NCBI GenBank assembly: GCA_036927565.1
Contig: JAYESD010000008.1
Span: forward strand, 117,083,498 to 117,147,497
Direction of reading: 5' to 3'
Source of the DNA: Tuctoria greenei
Taxonomy: Eukaryota; Streptophyta; Magnoliopsida; Poales; Poaceae
DNA: 64,000 nt
A program made the translations under genes and the position numbers. This document shows positions 35,501 through 47,259 of this stretch, piece by piece (positions within the stretch are counted from its first letter, which is position 1; each line of letters opens with the position of its first letter). The notes beneath the pieces are model-generated. The model had not been told where the DNA came from. It made no database searches and saw only the letters and a list, made by a program, of their open reading frames with translations.

Positions 35501-36075
35501 TTGCTCCATGTGAACTGTCGGTTTTGCAGGGGAAGCTCTAAGAACTCGCATCTGTCAATGGCTCGCCAAAAGGCTCCCATGAGCCTACGGTTGATGTTGG
35601 CATTATTTTTGTCACATGCTTGGTAGATCTAATTGAAGTCACCTGCACATAACCAGGCTGATCCTTGCGGTGGTTTCATGCTGACTAGCTCTTCCAAGAA
35701 TTGCTGCTTGTCATTGTCGTCACATGGACCATAGACTGAGGTGAGCTTGAAGGGATCTTCCCTTCCAGCAAGCTGCACCATGACCGATAGGCAGTATCTG
35801 CCTTTTTCCGTGAGAGATGCCTGAATATAGGTGGGATCCCATGCGATCAGGATTCCACCTCGTGTGCCATCGGCCGGTAATACTTCAACGCCAGTGAGCC
35901 GAGGACCCAATACTTCTAACTGGATTTGCGGAGTGAAGGTGGATAGCTTGGTTTCCTGTAAGCACACAAGTATTGGGTCCGATGTCTGCAGTAGTTGTTT
36001 CACCACGAACCGGCGTGTGTGTTGATTGAGTCCACGCACGTTCCATGAGAGTATACTGAATTGCTTACGATCCAT
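32506..36075 (-). pseudogene. LINE ORF2: endonuclease and reverse transcriptase
   Basis: One continuous frame of 1189 codons with in-frame stops at 35629 (TAG), 34165 (TGA) and 33298 (TAG) and no frameshift. The APE-type endonuclease at the N-terminus shows ILSWNVRGLN, CLQETKLS, GGILIAWD, SVYGPCDD and AGDFN, and its closing motif SLSDHCPILL. The RT shows EKAPGPDGFTSEFYRSCW, DFRPISLIHSFAKLFTK, KFDISKAFDSISWSFL, GLRQGDPISPYLF and the catalytic YADD (LYADDVIVF). The zf-RVT domain lies near the C-terminus (AYEIQFEGGTLSWFQSRIWK, then APPKCKFFGWLL, and CALCNMNVETTMHLFMEC). The protein nicks target DNA and primes reverse transcription there. Length is normal for plant L1-type ORF2. Confidence 0.92.
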
Positions 36076-36320
36076 GGATATAACTGCTAGGCAACAGGGG
36101 GATACATTTGTGTTGCTTCAAAGTCCAGAGGACGCACTGAGGCAGCTGCGGGAAAGGGACATACACTGACCTTACAGGACTGACCATACACCGAGTGCAA
36201 AATGAAGACTTAACCCCAGCTGCAGATACAAGTGACACGATGTCTGATGCAATGGCCCAAGTACTCATGGCGGCAGGTAAAACAACAGTAGCAGGTAGAT
36301 CATCCATGTGCAACCAGGAG

Positions 36321-39300
36321 CTAAGCATTTGCAGCTGCCTCATTGATCGCAAGACTTGCAATGGCTTCAGTAAGCGGCTCGTTGTCCAGATGAAGGACGC
36401 CTCGGATCGCCGCGATGGTCGCATCGGGGAGCGGCTTCTGGAATGAAACCTTGCAGTTGGCCAATGCAGCCTTAGGGGACATCGGGCCTGCGTCGCCATC
36501 AAGGATGTGCATCAGGCGAAGCTGCGCACGCTAAGCTACTGGAATGCGGAGGAGTATGTAGCCTGTCTTGCACTCACCCGAGAGGGCTTTGTATTTATGG
36601 TTTTCTTCTTGCAAGTGTTTTTTTTCTTGGGCGTCATGCAAGGGGTGGCCAGCTGCAACAGGTTGAAACAACTTGTGGAGAAGGCCCGGCTCTCCAGCCC
36701 CAGCGACCAATGTTGGGTCCTGCGAGGCCACTTCACGAGTGGTTCCCATGTGCTCTGGCGTATCCGACACAGCACGTACCGGTGGCGCTTGACCAGCACC
36801 CAGCATTGGCCCCCCCAGTCGCAGACGGCCAAGGGGTCCTCGATGGGAGCCAACCAGACAGTTCCTCGAGCATTGGGTCCATGCAGGGGGGGCGGGGTGT
36901 TGAAGACAGGTCCTTTCCCCCCTGGCAGAGATCCCAGGAAGGATCGATGCCCAGAACAGGATCGGTTGTAAGGTCTGCACGCAGGTCTCTGGAAGCCAGC
37001 AGAGAACCTACTAGCTCGGTCCCCGAAACTTGTTTCTTTCTTGCCCCCTCATTGGTCGATGGTGCAACGGTTGCAGGTGCGACAGGGCCGACAGCAGACC
37101 CCACCCGTCTGCGCGGAGCAGGTCCAGCGGGGTGTGGGGCCTCGCAATGATGCGTAGGCTGAGGGGCCGCGCAGGCCTCCCCAGTATCACGTCGCCTAAA
37201 CCCTTCAAAACCTGGCGGTGGGCCTTGGTCTTCCCTATCGCCAGGTCGGCGATGACCGTTGCCCATTAGAGGGCGGCAGCCCGCCGGACGCCGGGCAGCT
37301 TCTCTGGCATCGTCTGGCACCCCGGAAATCCAGTTGAAGCGGAGATATCGTGGGGCGCCATCATCCACGGAGTTAGACGAGACCGAGGACATGCGTCCAG
37401 TCCCACCCGATGACGATGAATCTGGCTGCACTGGAGTAAAATCATAGAAATGATCAAGATGAATGAGCACAACGACTTCATTTCCTTCCGGCAGAGAGTC
37501 TGCTTCAGGCCCATTTGGTGGAAAGTCTGCTGCACTCGAACGTCCGGCGTTCTAGGGGAAGAACGTAACAATCTTTGAGCACGGAAGGAGGCTCGGGTCA
37601 GCCATCCAGCCAACGAAGCCGAAGGCATCTGGGTCTGCCTGCATGGCCGTGGGTCGGTCCATGTGATCGAAGAGACAGATGTCCCCGAGTATTTGTCAGA
37701 TCCCTTCGGCAGACCTCGCGAACCATGGCAGATGTTCGACGACAATCTTCACCCGGAAGAGCCAAGCAGTGCCCCTGGAGGTAGCACTCAATGTCCACGG
37801 TGATGCGCGGAACTCAGCACCGCCAGCATAGATGCTGCCATGTTCCAGCACCTGGTCACATTGGTACGGGTGAGCAAAACGAGCAGTGAAAGAAGAATCT
37901 CCCTGTTTCGCAACCGAGACGTCCCAGAGTGGGATGCGGGCTTGCTGCTGAACGGCGTGGCGAAGATCACCCTGTGTCGCCCTGCGTCGTCCCCCCACTG
38001 GAGAGAGGAGGACGAGGTGGCAGCGGAGCCTGGCCATTTCGGCGGCCATCGTCCCGCTGACCAGGGCTGCTGCCTGACCATGACGGGGCCTCCCAGCTAG
38101 CACCGACGCGGTGTCCGCCATAGCCGGTCGAGATCCGCAGAGAGCGTCGCGAATAGAGGTGCCGGGGCGGACTGATCCTTTACCGTCGACAGACGGGGAT
38201 GGGGGCGAGAACACGATCCGGCTCTTGATGTTCGGCACAGTTTCGAACAGACGTGGATGGAGACGTCTACCGGAGGAAGAGGATGGGTGGGAACACCAGC
38301 GAGCAGTATGACCACTATGGAGGCAGCAGACGCACCTCGGCGGCTCGCGACACTGAACAACAAAGGGATCCCGTGCAAGGCACCGGAAGCAGCGACCCGC
38401 GAGGGCCTTCTTAAGCTCATCGGTTGGGAACAGTGTCATCCTCTTCTTCGCACTGTTTGACCCAAGCTTGGGATGGTCAAATCGATTCTTTCGGCGCTTG
38501 GGGGACACCAGAGTCCATTCCGATGAAAGCCTTAAATCTGCACTGCCATGTACAGCATGTAGGGAGTTGATGACACAGCTAGGATGGCTCACCGGCTTTC
38601 CTTCTTTCGCGGTGAGACGGGAATCACATTGAACCTTGGCTGACACAAGGCCCTTCGACTGCGGCGGCTTCAAAGCTTCAAGGACCTTGACGGAAGGAGC
38701 AGCGGTCTTTTCCAGCGCCGACTTAAATGCACCCTTTTTCTTCGATAGGGGGGGGGGGCGCTCTCTGATGATGTATCAGATGGCTCGGCCAAGACTATTG
38801 ACTGGGGTGGGTTTGGGTTCAAGGGCACTCGCGCCGGAGAGAGAAATTAGTGGTTCTCGGCCTGGCGAGGCGTTAAGGACATCGGCAGAGAATTTCCGGA
38901 GTTAAGAGGGATGGGGAGTCTTGGGGGGGAGCCAGCGAGACCAGAAGCTGCAGCGGCTTAGGGCTACCACACTCGGCAAGACGCCGTGGGGACAGCCCCG
39001 CCGAGGACAGGAGTAGCACATCCTCATCCGAATCTGAGGGATCCCCATTAATCACCGGTAGCAGGGAGAGGTCGTACTCCTTTCTGGTGTTGCCTGGGTC
39101 GTCGAGCTCAATCGACGGACTGAGAAGGGCTGAGAAGGGGGTGCAAAACGAAGTCCAGTCCCTACGGAGGAGCGGGTTGCAAGTTTGGCTAGTGGTAGGA
39201 GGGAATGGCGAGGGTAGAGCATGTAGAGGTGTGGAGAAGGTGGTAGGAGCTAGCAGCGGGCGGCGGGGGACAGGGTTTGGGCGGGGGGTGGCGGCGGACG

Positions 39301-39325
39301 GCGGTGGGGTGGGGGCTCTTGCCAT
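36321..39325 (-). pseudogene. LINE ORF1: zinc knuckles and DUF4283-like domain
   Basis: ORF1 binds LINE RNA. The N-terminal segment (38873-39325) starts MARAPTPPPSAATPRP and is Pro/Ser-rich. After a frameshift, 37696-38673 has a Cys-rich knuckle pair (CFRCLARDPF, then CVCCLHSGHTARWC, which fits CX2CX4HX4C) followed by a DUF4283-like domain (FTARFAHPYQCDQVLEHGSI, then FRVKIVVEHLPWFA). A TGA at 37696 interrupts the frame, which then continues through a Pro-rich C-terminal part. After another frame change the C-terminal tail is at 36321-36512 (LANCKVSFQKPLP, then AIASLAINEAAANA). The start at 39325 is the first ATG, only about 25 bp after the 5S fragment; a longer original leader cannot be excluded. 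Confidence 0.75.
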
Positions 39326-39350
39326 CCTCCTGTTCTCCAGCCTGAGCCGT

Positions 39351-39401
39351 CACGCTTAACTTCGGAGTTCTGATGGGATCCGGTGCTTTAGTGCTGGTAT
39401 G
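39351..39401 (-). rRNA. 5S rRNA fragment (about nt 10-60) fused to LINE 5' end
   Basis: The minus strand reads CATACCAGCACTAAAGCACC and continues GGATCCCATCAGAACTCC, then GAAGTTAAGCGTG. This matches plant 5S rRNA from about nucleotide 10 to 60 without a mismatch that I can see. It is only part of the gene: it contains most of the internal A box, but the intermediate element and C box are missing. It is not a working 5S gene. It is in sense orientation directly upstream of LINE ORF1. Confidence 0.9.
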
Positions 39402-39669
39402 TACACATTGAATTAAAAAGCAAAACTGCTCCAAAAATTATGAAATTTCGTATGATGGCTATTTGAAATAATAAGAATCTATTGGACAAATTAATTTTGT
39501 ATTTCGACAAGGTTTGAACAGGAGTTTAGTTTAAATTGTTGAATTCCTCTTTTTAGAGTTTTAAATGATTTGATTTTGATTTTGCTATTTTTGATTTCTT
39601 TTCTCCAAATCATTTTTCTATTCCTCCTAGCTGAAGTTCTTACTTTGGAATTTGGCGCTTTTACGTCCA
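39402..39669 (-). repeat. LARD-like element 2, left LTR, part 2
   Basis: Continuation of the left LTR on the far side of the LINE. It aligns loosely with about 18300-18794 of element 1 and ends in CA (GTCCA, 39665-39669). The right-LTR counterpart is not present because of the Tork-like insertion, so this edge rests on element 1 and on the adjacent purine tract. Confidence 0.6.
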
Positions 39670-39684
39670 CCCCCCCTTAAAAGA
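39670..39684 (-). other. Polypurine tract of LARD-like element 2
   Basis: The minus strand reads TCTTTTAAGGGGGGG immediately before the LTR start TGGAC. A G/A-rich tract beside the 3' LTR is the expected primer for plus-strand DNA synthesis. Element 1 has AAAGGGAAA at the same place. Confidence 0.6.
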
Positions 39685-42600
39685 ATCTCATCTCGACATT
39701 ACAAATGAAAGAGGAGGAGGTAAAAGATTATCGGATATGAGATGATAGCAAGTTCGGATAGTTTGATCGAAGATATTCCTCACTTTCCCATGTCGCTTAC
39801 TCAGTGGTATGGTTACTCCACAAGACTTTGTAAGATCAATAAGTCTGGTTTCTTGTAGGGCGAGTCTCTTCATCAATGATCCAAATTGGATGCTCCTTGT
39901 ATTTCTCAAGGATGATGAATCACGGGATTGGCGTTATGAACGATCAAGTTGTCTATAACTCAAGATCATTTAGACACGACTCAAGTGTTTCAATTGAGAT
40001 ACATATTCTTGCTCAAAGTTCTTTATTAATTATGTTTCATGGTGCATCACAAATTGGATGATGTCGTGCATGCAATGCAATCGCGGGCAAGATGCATAAG
40101 GTATGGTGCATTCACTTTAACGATTTGAGAAAAAATACGTAAAACAATTTAAACGTGATGAGACATATCTCAAGATTCACAAGGCTCGATAATTTGGTCA
40201 TAAAAGGTTCTGAACAAGGAATACACTTTGCATAACATGACCAAGGTCGTTGAACACTAGTTAACAAGATGACAAGAACCGGCGGAACTCAGCCCAAATA
40301 AACATAGCGAGTACAATTGAGCTGAAAGATTATACTTGTGATGAGGTAGCACTCCACGACATCTTCTAATCACAAGTTAGACATGGGAGTGTGGTTTAAT
40401 AACAAAGGGTTAGGTTTCTCATCTCGAAGTGTTCTTACTACAATCTCAATTCGTTAGTGAGCGTGATTGGGTTGCCTTCTAAAGTGGTAAAAAGAGTAAC
40501 TTTGAAGAGTACATAATAACCTCCACTTCTGTAGGTGGTAAGAATGATGTACAGTGATGGCCCAACCACTGGTACAACCACTATAGGATATCAAGGTCAT
40601 GCCACACTCAAAATTGGTCAAACAATCCAAAAAAAAATTGATGGTAAAATGCAGCCTTTCTGAAGAGGTCATCTAGTACTCACAAGCATTTACATCATGC
40701 CTTGGGTGCGTTCTGCCATGATGATCATACTGTCTGAATCAATACTCTTATCTGACCTTTGTTGCAGCAGAGTCCAGTGGAGATCATGCTAGGCGTTTTC
40801 TCAAAATGATAAAGATGTTAAAGCTACTATTACTCTCTAGGGTGAGTCAGTCAGGTATTCCGACTTTGGGCACCTAAAAACAAGATACTCCGTCGCCACT
40901 TTGGTGCTGACGTCCTCCGGTACAAAAGAGGTTTGGTAATCAAACACTAAGGTTAAATGGAGGTCACTCCTCCCCCCTTAAGTTCCAGTCTAGGAGCTCG
41001 GAAGCTCCCTTTAAACTTTTGTCGGGAAAGTGAAGTACAACGGTGGTCTCATATCCCTGAGACAAACCATCGTTGACCAATGGAAAAGATGGTGAAATTC
41101 TTCGTCCTTATTACCTTTTTTGTCAGATGTAACCAGCCTCCGTTAACAAGGTAAATTGTGACGGATAAATCTGCTTTGCTGAAGTCTCCCACTTTCAAAA
41201 AGATGGTGTGCACACACCTGTTAGTAAGGAGTTACCAGTTCCACAATTTAAATGGATTTGATCAATTATTCATACTCTCTCGAAAGAAATGTGGATCACG
41301 AAAAGGAAACTATTCTTCCCTGTGTCACACTTAAGGAGAAGCAATTCCCAAAAGCATGGCATAATTGTTTCATTAAGCAAGTTTAACAATCAGTTAAGGC
41401 TTTGCTAGAGTATCACCTCCATAAAATTTTGCTTAACTGACTAAGAACTCACATAAAGCTGTAGCAACTGTATAACAGTTGAAATTTAAGATGGTGATGT
41501 TCGTAAGAGTACAATCAACACTTTTTTTGACTATTGAAAATGAAAGATAACACATGTGCCTTCATATGGTTATTGTTTTCCTGGTAAATAACAATGAATC
41601 CCTGTTAGGGCTGCTGAAAAGTTGGTTGAGGCATCAATATTTCCGGACCAGCAAATCTGTAAAGACTAACTTGAAGGAAATATTCAAGTTAGCTCAAGGC
41701 CAAAGAAAAGATGCTTGTGAAAAGAGGAGCGTCAAATCTCTCCAACATGCATACATATGCACCCTAATAGCAATTGTGACAAAAGCGATAGCCTTGGAAA
41801 AGATGAGTAAATCTGGTGGATAACTGCAGATAGCACAATCTGGGCTTGTGTGGATGCATAAAAGTTTTAACAACCCAGCTTCAGCACTGTCCAAGACAAA
41901 ATTAGTGGAATTGGTCACAACACAGGCAGACTGGACCAGTTTCACAAAAACTTAATTTTGATCATGCTAAAAGCATTTCCATGCCTTGAGACAAAAACAA
42001 AAGTTGAAGTTAACTCAAGCATCTTTGCGAGGAGTATTTGCTCGCCTCTTGATCAATCATGGATAAAAATTTATGAAAGTTCAAAGTGGACATACCTGCT
42101 GGAAAAATTTCAGCAGCACTCCATATGGAGGTATCCACTTTGATTCACATGATTCCTAAATTTCCAATTCAAATCTCACAAAACTCAAAACTACAAAGTT
42201 TTAGTATAAGTAATAATCTTTATGGAAATGTATCACCCAACTCTTGATAAGTTGTGTTATGCAAGTTATGACCAAAACACTACAAGGTACAGAAATACAT
42301 TTATGTGTTCTGCAGTTTGGAGCTGTTTCTGTTCCACTGATCATATCATTAGTTTAAATTGGAAAACTGGTCACGGGGTGAAACAGAGGTCGTATAAGGC
42401 CTCAAGAACTTCTCTCAGCACCGTGTATTGGACATAATAAGTGACACAATAAGTTTAAACCAAGTTGATTTGAATTGCAACATTCAAAATCTGGTTTCAC
42501 TGTCCAGTTTCTCGTCCAGCTGACCAGTCTGGAAAGATTAAAACATTTTGACCAGTTAGAGGCAAAATCTGGACTGGATTTCAACTACAAAGTTGTAGTA

Positions 42601-44666
42601 CACTCAAAAACATTTCTATAATGCATTCATTTGCCCTCATAGCATTTCTGGAGTGAAATCTATGGATGTTTTAGTCAACTGGTACAAGAAGTTCAAAACC
42701 GAAGAGTGAATCACAGTTCTGTTACGGCTGACCATCCTGTATAAACTTGCGATTTCCATACCGTTAAATCCAGAACTAGGATTTGAGTTGAATGTAACAG
42801 TTTTAGTTAACTTCCTAGCCTTTCCATATTGTACTCGTACACCTCCAGGTGAGCTCTGTAACAAAAGTTATACAGGTTTGAAGTTGATATGATTTTCTGG
42901 GAATTTTAACAGAACCCCCCCTGTATATGTGGTTTTTGTCCACAGTTTATACAGATATAAAATTTCAAGATATGGAGATAATTTCAATTAAAAATTGTAA
43001 AACATCGTTTTAACATCCAAGAAATGCAATGGTTTAACCCTAAACAAGTGTCATACAGGTTATAGCGCGCAGACTTCAAACTGGGCATGTTAAGGTTCTG
43101 GTTCTGGACTGCTAGAACAGATTTAGCGACAAATTGAATTAGGCCTGGTTAATGTAAGTTTTAGCTTAGGAGTTTAATAAGAAGTTGGTAGAGGACTTCC
43201 TAATATTTCCATAAATGTATATATTTGCCTATGTAAACTTGTAATATTAGGATATATGGCTGTCTAAGTTGACAGATGAGCTGACTAGTTTCTGCCAGCA
43301 GTTCTGCAGAGTACCAGTTTGAACCTGGAATTAGAATTGGTTATGGGTCGAATGGGAAGAGATTTTGAATTACAAAGTTTTAGCGATGCTTCTACACTTT
43401 CCATATATTTATCATAATAAGACAAGAGATTTTTCTACCATGAGTTATGGAAAAAAAATACAAAGACTTAGTCGATTGGTCAGGCATCTGTAGTAGTTTT
43501 CATGGGGTACAATTTATAAAGGCTTAGGAGGCTTTGCTATCCTAGTGATCAAAAGGAAACTTGTAGAAGACTTGATGAAATTTCCATCCATATAGCATAC
43601 CATTATGGTTACTGACATTTGACCAAGGTTTCAACCTGGCGAAGTTGAGCAAACTTCTGCCAGAAACAAAGAACCTTGATTCTCTACACAAACTTTGATT
43701 AGAAAGCACTTTGCAATGTCCAAAACACACCAGCAAATGATAGTCGGACTTTCAAAACATAATGCATCCATTCTGTCGTGGGGGATGGTCAAAGTATCAA
43801 ATGTGATACTGACGGTACTACGTGCTTAACCAATTGAAAATCTAACCGGTATATCCGGATACGTCTATAGGTGGCCCTAATATTGTTCACTCACAAACAT
43901 TTGCTATACGGGTCGCTACCGCAGTCAGTGTACCCGCACGAGACACACACTCACAATTCACTCAATAAGTCATCTTTCAGGCAGGCCACATAGGAGCACG
44001 ATAGGCAGTCACGATAATATATATTTTTGAAAGTAATGCATACATCTCGGAAATCAAGTCGCCCTCGAGCGAAGTCATGCCTCGAGGTACATGGTCAGGT
44101 TTTCTACCACCCGACGGGATCCCACGTCTTTGCATAATGCTGCAGCAGTAGGAGGCGCTTTCGCGTGTTTATTAAAAAACACACTACGTGCTTTTCAACC
44201 GCACGATAGGTGGCCACATAATTTATCTCTTCCGCTAGTGATCAGTGCTGCATATGACCCTTTGAACATTGAACGTTCAAGAGTTGCATACTTCGTGTTT
44301 TTGACTACACGATGGGGTATCCTCGCTTTTGCCTGAAGCACGCTGGGGAGCAGCGTTTTCATATGTTCCCAGAACCATGAGATGATTCAGAGGCGCATAT
44401 TAACCCCCATGCCAAGCCACGGGAAACAATCACATGCTACCTCTCGCATGGTGAGCTAACCGCAATTGATCCGCTTGTTGTGGCGTACCTTATCTCTTAC
44501 CTGACGTCGGAGCGTCGTTACAAAATATAATAACACATATGTTAGCTTGCCACCTGAAGTAACTAATACTATAATAGACCTTATGTGGGTATATAGACTA
44601 ATCCTCACTCGACTACTTCGGAGTTTTCAAAAATAAGCTCTTTTCGAGTGTGCTATTCTCAATGCA

Positions 44667-44678
44667 GCTCTGATACCA
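44667..44678 (-). other. Primer-binding site of LARD-like element 2
   Basis: The minus strand reads TGGTATCAGAGC, a full initiator tRNA-Met match, three bases from the LTR edge at 44682. This fixes the element orientation. Confidence 0.88.
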
Positions 44679-44681
44679 GCC

Positions 44682-47259
44682 TGTGAAGACAGGGTCCACA
44701 CATTCCAGGAATCGCAGAGGGTGGTGCCGTGCGATGCGGCACCCAATAGCACACACGAAAATAATACAACAAAATACAAAGTTTTATTTATAGAAATAGC
44801 GGAAGTCTTTTATAATACTTAATATACAGCGAAAGATAAAACTCATAGCTAATCTCTCAACCTAGCTATGCAAAAGTGCAGCCGTCCAGTCCGGGGACGC
44901 CACACACTAGCAGCACAAAACAATTTACGGCGGCGTGCAGGGTTCCCACTCAGCGGTATACCCCGACGGGGGCATCGCCTCATCTTCGGGCCCTTCCTCA
45001 TACATCTCACCTGCAAACAACTTAATATAGCAACCGTGAGAACGAAGGCTCAGCAAGACTTAACCGTCTCACCTAAACAAGGAACTCTACATGCAGGGAT
45101 ACTTAACATAGGAATAGATATAGCAGGAAGTGACTCGCCTACATGTTGATCCTTAATTTTCAAGTTATTAACAGCAGATTAAAGGTTTAGTAAAATGAAC
45201 TTTAGTGAGCATATTATATAGCAAGCATAATTGCAAAGCAATTATAATTCAATACATCATATTCTCCTGACTTCTTTAGTATTTACTACGTCACAACGCA
45301 GTGAACAAGCGGTGCTCAAATAACTATGAGGGGCAGTGATTGCAATCAGTAGACACCTGGATAACACGTCACGTACACCCCGTGCGTGAGAAACATGCAA
45401 TGCTCCTCACGACTTCACACGCAGCAACATTTCACAAGAAACTCAAACGCTGAACCGGTCCCATCAATGCATGCATAAGGTCCCCGCGCGGAGCGTGTAT
45501 GTGCCCGCCGACAGATTTACACCTTGCTGCCCTCAACCTTCCCCTATCGACAGTGGGGTATGCCTCGACCCCCAAGTTATCAAGTTACATTGGTTTCCTA
45601 ATTTCCATATGCCCAGTATGCATCCGGTATAGTTCAAACATGTCCAGCAGGGCCACACATGGATCGGTCCTCAATCGACACAAGCAGGGCTACGCACGTG
45701 AGACCGCATCTCGCTGCCTCCTATCCTGCTGCTTGGTCTCCAATTCATACTCGTAAACCATTCTTTGATAAACTCCATCCCGTGTGATAAAATCCTACTC
45801 CCGAGTCGATTCCAACTACTCGACTTCTACCGAATTCCTCAAAACATTAGCATGGCATTTTCTACTCATCAAGCTGTAGACCTACACAATACTCCATGGG
45901 ATTTGTGGGTCATGCAAGTGGAGTAACAAGCACCTTAGCCCTAATGCTTAAAACTCATCCTAGACATAAGTGATACAAATAGAAACTTTGAAATAGCACT
46001 TAAATGCAAACCGGTGCTTGCCTTGGGTTGCAGTTTAAAAGTCAGTGAAGATTCAGTTAAGATAGTCTGTCCATGGATTTCGTCACAGCAGCTCTAATAA
46101 ATATTTCTCCTCCTCCAAGTCGGCTTCTGTCAATCGTCTTCGTCGCGTTCACTATTGACATAATTAAGTATCAACAAGAATGCAACTTAGTAATGTAATA
46201 AGTGGAGATGCTTATGACTGGAGAAGAATTAGCAACATATGAAAGGACAGGTTTGCCTCTGTTGGTCCAGAAAACAGAGGAGAAAATAAAGTAGAACAAA
46301 ATAGGTTATGGAACAAAGTGGAGTATTTATGATATAAAAGAATACAATTTAGCTAATAGCAAACTATATGAATGACAAAGGGAGTATCCATGCTATACCA
46401 GAACTACAGCAAAGGATCTGTGTTGATCTTAATGCTGGTGTAAAAGATTGAATTTAGCAAAGTAGAATGGGAAGAATCAAATTATGAACTTCCATAATGC
46501 ACTTATGTAGTGGAGTCATAATTGGAATAATGTTTACTGTGATATCAATCGCAGTGGAGCTGGGTTTTTTACAGTGGATACTATGTACTATAAGGAAGAT
46601 CTGGACCAAGAACTGGAGATGTTCAAGGAAGCCTGTTATCTCTAAAATTCCAACAAGTAAATGGCTTCTCAGAAATTTGGTACTACATCTGTAGCTTTGA
46701 CATAGCTAACAATGGAAGATAATGTTAGAGGAGGTCTCAATGGTTCTAGCAAAATTTGTTTCACAATTTTCTGAGATTCTAACAAGGAGGAATTGATTTT
46801 ACAATTTTTGAATAAAATCTGAAAATGTTTCTGTACATTTCTGAATTTTCCATGAAATTTAAAGATTGGAATAGTGTTTGGTAGGTAAATGAACTCCAAC
46901 GAACTTGAAATTTTTACTGGAGCTCAAGGATATTTGTAAGAGTGTTCAGATCAAAATTGGGAATTTTCCAATCAGTAGAACGGTAGTAATTAATTTCCCG
47001 AGCAAAGAGATCAAAAGAATTAATTCTGAAAATTCTGGGACTTTCATGTCGAATAAGTTGCATCTCTGCAGAGTATGCGTCATGAGTAGTCTACCAGAAT
47101 TTATTTGGAAATGGTTTACTAAGTATTCCAGGAGCTATGATTTTTAGGAGTTGGAACCAAGTTATGGGTTCATTTTCAAATGGGAAATAATTTAAATCCG
47201 CAGCTCGGCCAACAATTTGAATTAAGCCAATGATATGGAGGAAATAGAGGGACCACATG
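44682..47259 (-). repeat. LARD-like element 2, right (5') LTR, truncated
   Basis: Begins TGTGAAGACAGGG and follows 29437-31978 closely, with small substitutions and indels. At CCACATGT (about 47252-47259) a Tork-like LTR interrupts it, so roughly the last 0.6 kb is absent. No gene is seen; the ORFs of 60-100 codons here have no family motif and are not conserved as ORFs between copies. Confidence 0.8.

Larger units (their letters stand above)
32354..39350 (-). mobile_element. Near full-length grass-type LINE
   Basis: A non-LTR retrotransposon on the minus strand with ORF1 (about 36321-39325), ORF2 (32506-36075), a short 3' UTR and a run of eight A residues on the minus strand (plus-strand T run at 32354-32361). 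It is GC-rich compared with the surrounding LARD. A 51-bp 5S rRNA fragment (39351-39401) precedes it at its 5' end. No clear target-site duplication is visible. Only four stop codons interrupt the longest frames, so the insertion looks fairly young. Confidence 0.88.
39670..44681 (-). repeat. Non-coding internal region of LARD-like element 2
   Basis: 5.0 kb, AT-rich, with stops in all frames and no motif of gag, protease, RT, RNase H or integrase. It is collinear with 18795-23176 of element 1, with blocks conserved around 42905-42960, 43210-43330 and 43860-44450. Conservation of a non-coding interior between copies suggests retained packaging or structural signals. Confidence 0.65.
29437..47259 (-). 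mobile_element. LARD-like non-coding LTR element 2 with nested LINE
   Basis: Two long direct repeats bound a 5.0-kb non-coding region. The left LTR is 29437-39669, split by a LINE at 32354-39401; without the insertion it is about 3.2 kb. The internal region is 39670-44681. The right LTR is 44682-47259 and is cut by a Tork-like LTR. A primer site lies just left of the right LTR on the minus strand, and a purine tract lies just right of the left LTR, so the element runs on the minus strand. No gag or pol motif exists between the LTRs. This matches the LARD class known from grasses; it must have depended on proteins from another element. Confidence 0.75.

Noticed and set aside
35243..36446. Plus-strand ORFs opposite LINE ORF2
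   Set aside because: Antisense shadows; the endonuclease and RT motifs are on the minus strand.
36195..37150. Host gene between LINE ORF1 and ORF2
   Set aside because: The plus-strand ORFs have no motif; the minus strand holds the ORF1 C-terminus and the spacer to ORF2.
39351..39401. Functional 5S rRNA gene or Cassandra TRIM LTR
   Set aside because: Only about nt 10-60 of 5S rRNA is present, without C box or terminator, and LINE ORF1 follows directly. A Cassandra LTR would carry a nearly complete 5S-like region and LTR ends, which are not seen.
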